Assembly (NCBI GenBank): GCA_031379885.1
Contig: JANNFN010000029.1
Location: forward strand, 1-22,569
From: Methylotenera_A sp031379885
GTDB taxonomy: Bacteria > Pseudomonadota > Gammaproteobacteria > Burkholderiales > Methylophilaceae
Direction of reading: 5' to 3'
DNA: 22,569 bases
Shown piece by piece: positions 7,978-15,501 of the stretch (positions are counted from its first letter, which is position 1; the number at the start of each line of letters is the position of its first letter). The notes below the pieces were generated by a model. That model saw only the letters and a program-made list of their open reading frames with translations. It did no database searches and was not told the origin of the DNA. The position numbers and the translations under genes were made by a program.

Positions 7978-8880
7978 ATGAATAAATTAACGCGCTACTT
8001 TCAGGGCTTGTTTCAAGGCAACAAGCTGGTTATCGGCATACCTTACGGCTGGTTTATCTTGCTGGTAGCGATTCCGCTACTTATTGTGATGAAGATTAGC
8101 TTGTCAGAAATGGAGGCGACTTCTGTTTCTAACATGATTAGTTGGACCAATGGCCTGCCAACGCTGAAACTTAATTTTGCTAATTATCAGTTTATTTTTA
8201 GCGATGCACTTTACGTTAAAACCTATATATCTTCAATCAAGTACGCGCTACTTACCACGTTAATTTGCTTAGCGATTGGCTACCCATTTGCTTACTTTAT
8301 GGCGCGCGCGCCTAAGCACATGCAGCCGACATTGCTCATGCTGATTATGCTGCCATTTTGGACATCATTTTTACTGCGTATTTACGCGTGGAAAACTTTG
8401 CTGGTGAGTAATGGCGTGATTAATAACATACTGATGAGTTTGCATGTGATCAATGCGCCACTAGAAATGATGAATAACTCATTCTCACTCACCATTGGTA
8501 TGGTGTATTCGTACTTGCCGTTTATGATTTTGCCGCTGTATGCCAATTTATCCAAACTAGATTTACGCTATTTAGAAGCTGCAGCCGACCTTGGCACCAG
8601 CCCATTTAAAGCGTTTTGGCTGATTACCGTGCCGCTATCAAAGGCAGGCATTATAGCGGGTTCTATGTTGGTGTTTATTCCTGCGGTGGGTGAATTTGTG
8701 ATCCCTGAATTATTAGGCGGACCAGATACCTTAATGATAGGCCGTGTACTTTGGGATGAATTCTTTAGTAACAATGATTGGCCCATGGCTGCCGCTGTTG
8801 CTGTAGTGATGATCGCTTTAATTTTAGTGCCAATGGCGATATTAAATAGAGCGGAAGCCAGCTTAGAGGAGGCAAAATAA
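7978..8880 (+). CDS. potH: Polyamine ABC transporter permease (PotH/SpuG family)
   Basis: This 300-residue inner-membrane permease has six predicted hydrophobic segments; the first, WFILLVAIPLLIVMKISL, starts near residue 25. A BPD-type EAA loop begins at residue 200 (EAAADLGTSPFKAFWLITVP), which docks on the ATPase coupling helix groove. A conserved PFWTSFLLRIYAWK stretch lies in the middle of the protein. Both the early start region (a basic amphipathic stretch before TM1) and the position as first of two permeases fit PotH/SpuG. AAGGAG at 7965-7970 precedes the ATG by 7 nt, 11 nt after the ATPase gene. It would form a heterodimeric channel with the following permease. Confidence 0.94.
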   Translation: MNKLTRYFQGLFQGNKLVIGIPYGWFILLVAIPLLIVMKISLSEMEATSVSNMISWTNGLPTLKLNFANYQFIFSDALYVKTYISSIKYALLTTLICLAIGYPFAYFMARAPKHMQPTLLMLIMLPFWTSFLLRIYAWKTLLVSNGVINNILMSLHVINAPLEMMNNSFSLTIGMVYSYLPFMILPLYANLSKLDLRYLEAAADLGTSPFKAFWLITVPLSKAGIIAGSMLVFIPAVGEFVIPELLGGPDTLMIGRVLWDEFFSNNDWPMAAAVAVVMIALILVPMAILNRAEASLEEAK

Positions 8881-9725
8881 TGAGCCAAGCTTCGAATAAA
8901 GTTTTTGCAAATGGCTGGATGGTCGCAGTCTATTTATTTTTATATTTACCTATCATCACACTAGTTGTATTTTCGTTTAATGATTCTAAACTGGTCACCG
9001 TTTGGTCACATGCTAGTACGCGCTGGTATAGCGCGTTAATGGAAGATAGCGACTTGATTTCTGCCGTATTTTTGTCACTTAAAATTGCATTTTTGTCGGC
9101 ATTGATGTCTGTATTTTTCGGCACATTTACTGCGTTTGCGCTACATCGTTATTCGCGGTTTCACGGCCGTACGCTATTGTCTTCCATGTCAACAACGCCA
9201 TTGGTGATGCCAGATGTGATTGTGGGTTTATCTTTGTTGTTAATGTTGGTTTCGTTGCAACACTGGCTTGGTTACCCAGAACGCGGATTGTTTACTATTT
9301 TGCTTGGACATGCGCTCCTGGGTACGGCTTACGCAGCAGTTGTAGTCACCTCACGCTTAAAAGAAATGGATGGCCGCTTAGATGAAGCTGCGATGGATTT
9401 AGGTGCTAAACCATGGCAGGTGTTTACCTTAGTGACATTTCCTCTGCTGGTACCTGCGCTGGTCTCTGCATTTTTGCTCACGTTCACACTATCTTTTGAT
9501 GATGTTGTGTTGTCATCATTCTTGTCGGGGCCAGGTTTTAATACCATGCCAATGGTGATATTTTCTCGTGCTCGACTTGGCTTGAACCCTACCATTAATG
9601 CGGTAGCCACCGTGACAATTACCGTAGTGACAATTGCTGTCATTGCGTCAAGTTTTTACACCTCGCATGTTGAGCGCAAACGCAAACGCGAAATGGCACT
9701 GGCCTATAGTGACGGCAATAAATAA
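8880..9725 (+). CDS. potI: Polyamine ABC transporter permease (PotI/SpuH family)
   Basis: This 281-residue inner-membrane permease is the second half of the importer channel. Six hydrophobic segments are visible, starting with MVAVYLFLYLPIITLVVFSF. The EAA loop begins at residue 169 (EAAMDLGAKPWQVFTLVTFP). The tail is basic (SHVERKRKREM), as expected of a cytoplasmic C-terminus. FNDSKLVTVW near residue 32 is a familiar PotI/PotC segment. The start ATG shares one base with the stop of the preceding gene (TAATG, 8878-8882), and a full AGGAGG at 8867-8872 lies 7 nt upstream, so this is textbook translational coupling giving a 1:1 ratio of permeases. Confidence 0.94.
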   Translation: MSQASNKVFANGWMVAVYLFLYLPIITLVVFSFNDSKLVTVWSHASTRWYSALMEDSDLISAVFLSLKIAFLSALMSVFFGTFTAFALHRYSRFHGRTLLSSMSTTPLVMPDVIVGLSLLLMLVSLQHWLGYPERGLFTILLGHALLGTAYAAVVVTSRLKEMDGRLDEAAMDLGAKPWQVFTLVTFPLLVPALVSAFLLTFTLSFDDVVLSSFLSGPGFNTMPMVIFSRARLGLNPTINAVATVTITVVTIAVIASSFYTSHVERKRKREMALAYSDGNK

Positions 9726-9735
9726 GAGATTTTTC

Positions 9736-11196
9736 ATGACCTTAAAATTAAATCACGCTGGCTTACTTAAGCAAAACAGCACATTGCTTTGCGGGAAGTG
9801 GATCGGAGCAGACTCTGGTGAAAGTATTGATGTCACTAACCCCGCCAATGGTAGCGTAATTGCCACCGTGCCAAGAATGGGGCGTGCTGAAACAGAGCGC
9901 GCTATTTTGGCTTCTGCAGTTGCACAAAAGTCTTGGAAAATTCTTACAGCCGCTACGCGTGCCGCTATTTTGAAGCGCTGGTTTGATTTAATAAAATTGC
10001 ATGCCGATGACTTAGCGCAAATCCTCACTGCCGAGCAGGGCAAGCCATTAGCTGAGGCTAAGGGCGAGGTGAATTATGGTGCTAGTTTTATCGAATGGTT
10101 TGCTGAGGAAGCTAAGCGCGTTTATGGAGAGACAATTCCTACGCCTGCTAATGACCGTAGATTATTGGTTATTAAACAACCTATTGGCGTGACCGCGGCG
10201 ATTACGCCTTGGAACTTCCCAATTGCGATGATTACCCGCAAGGCCGCACCAGCATTGGCCGCTGGCTGCTCTATGATAATTAAGCCCGCAGAGCAAACAC
10301 CGTTATCTGCCATTGCTTTAGCGGTGTTGGCTGAAGAGGCTGGTGTGCCTAGTGGCGTGTTACAAGTCATTACAGGTAAGGCGCGTGAGATTGGTGCAGT
10401 GATGTGTGAAAGCCCAATTGTCACTAAGCTCTCATTCACTGGTTCCACTGAAGTCGGCCGTATTTTGATGCGTCAATGTGCCGATACCATAAAAAAACTA
10501 TCACTCGAGCTTGGTGGCAACGCACCATTTATCGTATTCGATGATGCTGATTTAGATGCGGCGGTAGAAGGTGCGATGATCAGTAAATTCCGCAATGCAG
10601 GTCAAACGTGTGTATGCGCCAATAGGCTGTTTGTGCAAGATGGCGTGTTTGATGCATTTGCAGAGAAATTGGCAACAAAAGTAAGTGCTTTAAAAGTGGG
10701 TGATGGCACTGCTGATGGCGTCACACAAGGGCCCTTAATTGATAGTGCTGCCATTGAAAAAATTGAAAGCCATGTGGCTGATGCGGTTAAAAAGGGTGCA
10801 AAGCTTGTCCAAGGTGGGAAACGCCATGCGCTCGGGGGTACTTTTTTTGAACCCACAGTGTTAGCGGGCGTGACTGAAGATGCACTCATTTTTAAAGAGG
10901 AAACTTTTGGTCCTGTTGCGCCGTTATTTCGCTTCACAACAGATGATGAAGTCATTGAGCTGGCAAATCGCACAGAATTTGGCCTAGCTTCTTATTTTTA
11001 TAGCCGTGATATTGGTCGTGTCTGGCGCGTGGCAGAAGCGCTCGAATACGGCATGGTGGGTGTCAATACTGGAATGATTTCTAATGAAGTTGCGCCATTT
11101 GGTGGCGTGAAACAATCTGGCTTGGGACGTGAAGGTTCGCACCATGGTATTGACGAATACTTAGAAATTAAATATATCGCGATGGCGGGTTTATAA
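9736..11196 (+). CDS. gabD: NAD(P)-dependent succinate-semialdehyde dehydrogenase (GabD)
   Basis: This 486-residue cytoplasmic aldehyde dehydrogenase oxidises succinate semialdehyde to succinate, the last step from GABA to the TCA cycle. The sequence tracks E. coli GabD (482 residues) along its whole length: TPWNFPIAMITRKAAPALAAGC in the cofactor region, LSFTGSTEVGR, the general-base Glu E258 in LELGGNAPF, and the nucleophile C292 in NAGQTCVCANR. C294 two residues on forms the CVC pair that in SSADH enzymes can act as a redox switch. The frame stays open upstream to 9634, but the ATG at 9736 gives a protein aligning with GabD from its first residues, and it lies 10 nt after the permease gene with a modest AAGAGA. 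It takes the product of gabT, two genes downstream. Confidence 0.95.
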   Translation: MTLKLNHAGLLKQNSTLLCGKWIGADSGESIDVTNPANGSVIATVPRMGRAETERAILASAVAQKSWKILTAATRAAILKRWFDLIKLHADDLAQILTAEQGKPLAEAKGEVNYGASFIEWFAEEAKRVYGETIPTPANDRRLLVIKQPIGVTAAITPWNFPIAMITRKAAPALAAGCSMIIKPAEQTPLSAIALAVLAEEAGVPSGVLQVITGKAREIGAVMCESPIVTKLSFTGSTEVGRILMRQCADTIKKLSLELGGNAPFIVFDDADLDAAVEGAMISKFRNAGQTCVCANRLFVQDGVFDAFAEKLATKVSALKVGDGTADGVTQGPLIDSAAIEKIESHVADAVKKGAKLVQGGKRHALGGTFFEPTVLAGVTEDALIFKEETFGPVAPLFRFTTDDEVIELANRTEFGLASYFYSRDIGRVWRVAEALEYGMVGVNTGMISNEVAPFGGVKQSGLGREGSHHGIDEYLEIKYIAMAGL

Positions 11197-11201
11197 GAAA
11201 A

Positions 11202-12698
11202 ATGGATTCTGACTTAGCAATTGATTGGCACGCACGTGCTAAGACATTAAAAATAGATGGCCGTGCCGTAATAAACGGCAAGCGTGTCAATGCGGCTGAT
11301 GGCGCTACTTTTGAATGTTTTTCTCCGATAGATAATCGCAAGCTCACAGACGTGGCAAGTGGTAAAGCAGCTGATATTGATTTAGCTGTTAGCGCAGCGC
11401 GCACTGCTTTTAGTGATCGCCGCTGGGCGGGCTTGTCGCCCAAGGAGCGCAAGCAAATCATGATTCGATTTGCTGATTTAATCATTGAAAATAGTGAAGA
11501 GTTGGCGCTACTAGAAACGCTTGACATGGGCAAGCCAATTACCGCGAGCTTGAATGTTGACGTGAATTCTGCCGCTAATACACTGCGCTGGTTTGGTGAG
11601 GCAATTGACAAGGTTTACGACGAAATTGCGCCTACGGCAAGCCACACATTAGCGATGATTACGCGTGAGCCTATTGGCGTAGTGGGCGCCATTGTGCCTT
11701 GGAACTATCCAATTGCCATGGCAGCTTGGAAAATAGCGCCAGCATTGGCTTCTGGCAATAGTGTAGTGCTTAAACCGTCAGAAAAATCTCCACTAACAGC
11801 GCTTAAATTGGGTGATTTGGCGTTGCAAGCTGGTATACCAGCGGGTGTGCTTAATGTGATTCCAGGTTTTGGAGCTGAAGCTGGCTCGCCGCTGGCGTTA
11901 CACATGGACGTAGACTGCATCGCGTTTACTGGTTCCACCGCTGTAGGTAAAAAAATACAAGTGATGGCAGGACAGAGTAATCTTAAACGCGCTTGGTGTG
12001 AGCTAGGCGGCAAATCGCCAAACATCGTATTTGCAGATTGCCAAGATATGGATAAGGCAGCTGCAGCATCTGCGGGCTCAATTTTTTACAATCAGGGTGA
12101 GAGTTGTAATGCGCCTTCTAGGCTTTTAATTGAACGCTCAATTAAAAATGAATTTGTAAAAAAACTATTGGAACAGTTGCCAAGTTATCAACCTGGCAAT
12201 CCGCTGGATGCTAGTACTAGCATGGGTGCGATTGTTGATTGCGGGCAGATGGAAAGTGTATTGAAATACATCGCCAGTGGCAAGGCGCAAGGAGCCAATC
12301 TATTGGCTGGTGGCGAACGTGTACGCATAGAAACAGGCGGATTTTATATTGGCCCAACTATTTTTGATGAAGTTACGAATGACATGACAATTGCTGCAGA
12401 GGAAATTTTTGGACCAGTGTTGTCTATTATTACATTCGATACCCAAGAGGAAGCTGTTCAAATCGCAAACGATACGCAATATGGTTTAGCAGCAGCCATC
12501 TGGACGCGCGACATCTCTCGTGCTCACTTGGTAGCAAGCGCCTTACGCGCTGGTACTGTGCATGTGAATAGTTATGATGAAGACGATATTACTGTGCCTT
12601 TTGGCGGTTTTAAACAAAGTGGAAACGGCCGCGATAAATCGTTACACGCGTTAGAAAAATACACAGAACTTAAGACGACTTGGATACGACTGACTTAA
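11202..12698 (+). CDS. puuC: Gamma-glutamyl-gamma-aminobutyraldehyde dehydrogenase (PuuC-type aldehyde dehydrogenase)
   Basis: This 498-residue cytoplasmic NAD(P)-dependent dehydrogenase oxidises gamma-glutamyl-gamma-aminobutyraldehyde to gamma-glutamyl-GABA, the substrate of PuuD. It resembles E. coli PuuC (495 residues) throughout: LALLETLDMGKPI, VPWNYPIAMAAWKIAPALASGN, AFTGSTAVGKK, catalytic base E267 in CELGGKSPNIV, and nucleophile C302 in NQGESCNAPSR. Both residues have the numbering I recall for PuuC. The C-terminal KQSGNGRDKSLHALEKYTELKT is also characteristic. PuuC relatives are promiscuous (4-aminobutanal, 3-hydroxypropanal), so it could also serve free 4-aminobutanal made by SpuC. 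It starts 5 nt after gabD with a poor ribosome-binding site, suggesting re-initiation by ribosomes finishing gabD. Confidence 0.9.
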   Translation: MDSDLAIDWHARAKTLKIDGRAVINGKRVNAADGATFECFSPIDNRKLTDVASGKAADIDLAVSAARTAFSDRRWAGLSPKERKQIMIRFADLIIENSEELALLETLDMGKPITASLNVDVNSAANTLRWFGEAIDKVYDEIAPTASHTLAMITREPIGVVGAIVPWNYPIAMAAWKIAPALASGNSVVLKPSEKSPLTALKLGDLALQAGIPAGVLNVIPGFGAEAGSPLALHMDVDCIAFTGSTAVGKKIQVMAGQSNLKRAWCELGGKSPNIVFADCQDMDKAAAASAGSIFYNQGESCNAPSRLLIERSIKNEFVKKLLEQLPSYQPGNPLDASTSMGAIVDCGQMESVLKYIASGKAQGANLLAGGERVRIETGGFYIGPTIFDEVTNDMTIAAEEIFGPVLSIITFDTQEEAVQIANDTQYGLAAAIWTRDISRAHLVASALRAGTVHVNSYDEDDITVPFGGFKQSGNGRDKSLHALEKYTELKTTWIRLT

Positions 12699-12724
12699 TT
12701 AGGCGGTCAAACGAGGGAAATACG

Positions 12725-14017
12725 ATGAACAAATTGACAGAAAATTTAGTAAGTAACGAAAATCTACATAATCGCCGCTTGGCCGCTACCCCGCGTGGCA
12801 TTGGCGTGATGGCAAACTTTTTTATTGATAAAGCACTTAATTCTGAAGTGTGGGATGTAGAAGGCCGCCGCTTTATTGATTTTGGTGGCGGGATTGCGGT
12901 GCTGAATACTGGCCACAGACACCCCAAAATTATAGCGGCGATTCAAGACCAGCTTGAGCGCTTTACACACACATGTTACCAAGTATTGCCTTATGAAAGT
13001 TATGTGACGCTGGCCGAGCGAATAAATAAATTAACACCTGGTACACATGCAAAAAAAACCTGTTTTTTTAGTAGTGGTGCAGAGGGCGCAGAAAACGCAG
13101 TCAAAATTGCCCGTGCTAGCACTGGCAGGTCAGGAGTAATTGCGTTTTCAGGTGGCTTTCACGGACGTACATTAATGGCTTGTGCGCTTACCGGCAAAGT
13201 CGTTCCGTACAAAGTGGGCTTTGGGCCTTTTCCCGCCGATGTGTATCACATCCCGTTCCCAATGGAGTTACATGGCGTGACGGTTGAAGATTCGATTAAC
13301 GCGCTTCATGCCTTATTTAAAGCCGATGTTGACCCAAAACGTATTGCTGCGATTATGATAGAACCAGTGCAAGGCGAGGGCGGGTTTTATGTCGCGCCAC
13401 CAGAATTAATGCGTGCTTTGCGTAAAGAATGTGATGAGCACGGTATTTTGTTGGTGATGGATGAAGTGCAAACTGGTTTTGGCCGCACTGGTAAACTGTT
13501 CGCAACCGAGCATTATGATGTGATACCCGACATGATGGTAATGGCGAAAAGCTTGGCGGGTGGCATGGTGTTATCTGCAGTATGTGGCAAGGCAGAGGCC
13601 ATGGATGGTCCAGCGCCAGGTGGTTTAGGTGGTACTTATGCAGGCAACCCATTAGCGATTGCCGCAGCGCATGCCGTGCTAGATGTAATGGAAGAAGAAC
13701 AGTTGGTGGCGCGCGCGAATTATTTGGGTGAAAAGCTGGTTAAACGTTTAAAAGCTGCGCAAGCCAAAGTGCCGAGCTTAAAAGAGATTCGTGGCTTAGG
13801 CTCAATGATAGCAGCCGAATTTTATGACCCAAAAACAAATGAACCATCGACTGATGCCATGAAGCGCGTGCAGGCAGCGGCGCTAGAATCAGGTTTGATT
13901 TTGCTAAGCTGTGGCGTGTATGTGAATGCGTTACGCTTTTTATATCCACTCACTATTCAAGATAATGTGTTTGATGAGGCGCTGGATATTTTGGATGCTG
14001 CGCTACTTAAGGCTTAG
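12725..14017 (+). CDS. gabT: 4-aminobutyrate--2-oxoglutarate aminotransferase (GabT/PuuE)
   Basis: This 430-residue cytoplasmic PLP enzyme transfers the amino group of GABA to 2-oxoglutarate, giving succinate semialdehyde for GabD and glutamate for PuuA. Motifs: VWDVEGRRFIDFGGGIAVLNTGHRHP (family N-terminal region), SSGAEGAENAVKIAR (116-130), IEPVQGEGG (212-220), DEVQTGFGRTG (246-256) with D246, and MAKSLAGGM with Schiff-base K275. The GGLGGTYAGNPLA and LILLSCGVYVN segments separate GABA transaminases from other class III members. The frame is open back to an ATG at 12680, inside puuC. The internal ATG at 12725 is preferred because GAGGGA (12713-12718) lies at proper distance and the protein then begins where relatives begin. 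The gap to puuC is 26 nt and to the next gene only 2 nt. Confidence 0.94.
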   Translation: MNKLTENLVSNENLHNRRLAATPRGIGVMANFFIDKALNSEVWDVEGRRFIDFGGGIAVLNTGHRHPKIIAAIQDQLERFTHTCYQVLPYESYVTLAERINKLTPGTHAKKTCFFSSGAEGAENAVKIARASTGRSGVIAFSGGFHGRTLMACALTGKVVPYKVGFGPFPADVYHIPFPMELHGVTVEDSINALHALFKADVDPKRIAAIMIEPVQGEGGFYVAPPELMRALRKECDEHGILLVMDEVQTGFGRTGKLFATEHYDVIPDMMVMAKSLAGGMVLSAVCGKAEAMDGPAPGGLGGTYAGNPLAIAAAHAVLDVMEEEQLVARANYLGEKLVKRLKAAQAKVPSLKEIRGLGSMIAAEFYDPKTNEPSTDAMKRVQAAALESGLILLSCGVYVNALRFLYPLTIQDNVFDEALDILDAALLKA

Positions 14018-14019
14018 AA

Positions 14020-15375
14020 ATGGATGACACGGCAAAACAAATTAACACGATAGAAGCCGCTAAAACCAAGCTGGCGGCGGCTGGCGTGCATACCGTCATA
14101 GCGCAATTTGTGGATATTTTCGGTGCGGCTAAAGGCAAATATATTCCGCTAGCGCATTTAGAAGATATTTTAGGAGCAGGTGCTGGTTTTGCTGGCCCGT
14201 CGATTTGGGGCATGGGATTACCGCGGACTGGCGCACGCGCTGAGTTTTATGGGCAAGGTGATTTAAGTACTTTGCAAGCATTGCCTTGGATGCCAGGTTA
14301 TGCAAGGATTGTGTGTAATGGCGTCGTTGACGGCAAACCATTTGACGGTTGCTCGCGTCGATTATTACTTAAGCAAATTTCACGTTTACAAGCGCGCGGT
14401 TGGACGTTGAATGTGGGAATTGAGCCTGAATTTTTCTTGCTTGACACTGATGAAAGTGGCCGTCCAGCGGCTTGTGAACTAGATAATCAGGATAAACCTT
14501 CATATGATTTAAAAGCGCTTGCACGAGTGCGTGATGTATTGCACTGTATGGAAACAGGGCTTACCGCATGCGGTTTTGATGTTTTTCAAATTGATCACGA
14601 AGATGCCAGCGGCCAATACGAACTCAATTATCACTACAGCGATGCGCTTAAATCCGCCGACCGCTTTATTTTGTTTAAAATGGCCGCCAGCCACATCGCC
14701 GAAGAGGCTGGTTTGGTCTTTTCACTCATGCCCAAACCTTTTGCAGACCGGCCTGGTAGTGGCTTGCACCTGCATTTATCGCTCACAGATGCGAGCGGCA
14801 ATGCGGTGATGGCAGATAAAACCGATTCGCATGGCATATCAAAAATTGGCCGTGAATGCATCGCAGGTTTGTTGGCACACAGCCCAGCATTGGCGGCTTT
14901 TCACGCACCTTCGGTGAATTCTTACAAACGCTTGGTGATTGGACGCTCGCTTTCTGGCACTACATGGGCGCCTGCGCACATTGGCTGGGGCTACAATAAT
15001 CGTACCACGGTTTTACGCGCGGTGGCTGGTCGCATGGAATTTCGCTTAACTGACGGCTCAAGCAATATCTACGCGGCTTTAGCCTCGACAATTGCTGCCA
15101 TGTTGGACGGTGTTGAGCAAAATATGACGCCGCCCGTGCCAATTGATGAGGATATTTACGAATGGGATGATGCGCAATTTAAACGCCATCGCGTCAAAAC
15201 CTTACCGCAAACCCTGGGTGAAGCGCTACAGGCACTTACGGCAGACACCTCGCTTGCCAAGGCGTTGGGCGAAGATTTTGTGGCAGAGTACCTCGCTACC
15301 AAAACGCCAGAATGGATAGATTATTGCCGCTCGGTTAGTGATTGGGAATACAAGCGTTACTTAACTTGGCCTTGA
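14020..15375 (+). CDS. glnT: Type III glutamine-synthetase-family ligase (GlnT / gamma-glutamylmethylamide synthetase-like)
   Basis: This 451-residue ATP-dependent glutamate-amine ligase has a short beta-grasp N-terminus (HTVIAQFVDIFGAAKGK, about 24-40) and a catalytic barrel with IEPEFFLL (134-141), HEDASGQYELNYHYSDAL (193-210), MPKPFADRPGSGLHLHLS (237-254) and a later NSYKRLVIGRS loop. IWGMGLP, LPWMPGYARIVC and the terminal SDWEYKRYL pattern belong to the GlnT/type III group, which includes gamma-glutamylmethylamide synthetase, rather than to PuuA; the two ligases of this operon are clearly distant paralogues. It starts 2 nt after the gabT stop, with AAGG (14009-14012) inside gabT, so translation is coupled. 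Its substrate is not evident. A primary amine such as methylamine, ethanolamine, or a second polyamine intermediate is possible, and ammonia cannot be excluded. It appears to close the catabolic operon. Confidence 0.85.
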   Translation: MDDTAKQINTIEAAKTKLAAAGVHTVIAQFVDIFGAAKGKYIPLAHLEDILGAGAGFAGPSIWGMGLPRTGARAEFYGQGDLSTLQALPWMPGYARIVCNGVVDGKPFDGCSRRLLLKQISRLQARGWTLNVGIEPEFFLLDTDESGRPAACELDNQDKPSYDLKALARVRDVLHCMETGLTACGFDVFQIDHEDASGQYELNYHYSDALKSADRFILFKMAASHIAEEAGLVFSLMPKPFADRPGSGLHLHLSLTDASGNAVMADKTDSHGISKIGRECIAGLLAHSPALAAFHAPSVNSYKRLVIGRSLSGTTWAPAHIGWGYNNRTTVLRAVAGRMEFRLTDGSSNIYAALASTIAAMLDGVEQNMTPPVPIDEDIYEWDDAQFKRHRVKTLPQTLGEALQALTADTSLAKALGEDFVAEYLATKTPEWIDYCRSVSDWEYKRYLTWP

Positions 15376-15501
15376 CGCTTGCCATTAAATCATAAGTTAT
15401 TGCACATTTCTGTAGTAATTTATATTAAAAGTGATGTAATGCCTTAATATCAAATAGTATTTTGTACTTTTAATTGCTATTTCTAGGTTAGAATAACGCC
15501 T
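15376..15501. other. AT-rich gap between the polyamine operon and the secretion pair
   Basis: The 126 nt contain no convincing hairpin terminator and no well-spaced promoter. TTGTAC (15462-15467) and TAGAAT (15489-15494) are present but 21 nt apart. The secretion genes must either have a non-sigma-70 or poorly conserved promoter here, or be reached by read-through from the catabolic operon. No Shine-Dalgarno sequence of good quality precedes the TpsB start. Confidence 0.5.

Noticed and set aside
9634..9735. Upstream extension of the gabD frame by 34 codons
   Set aside because: It overlaps the end of the second permease gene in another frame, and the added residues do not resemble aldehyde dehydrogenases. 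The ATG at 9736 aligns with the GabD N-terminus.
12680..12724. Upstream extension of the gabT frame by 15 codons
   Set aside because: The first ATG is inside puuC and has no suitable ribosome-binding site; the ATG at 12725 has GAGGGA at 12713-12718 and gives the usual N-terminus.
15462..15494. TTGTAC and TAGAAT as a tpsB promoter
   Set aside because: The spacer is 21 nt, outside the workable range, and the implied start would fall at the ATG itself.
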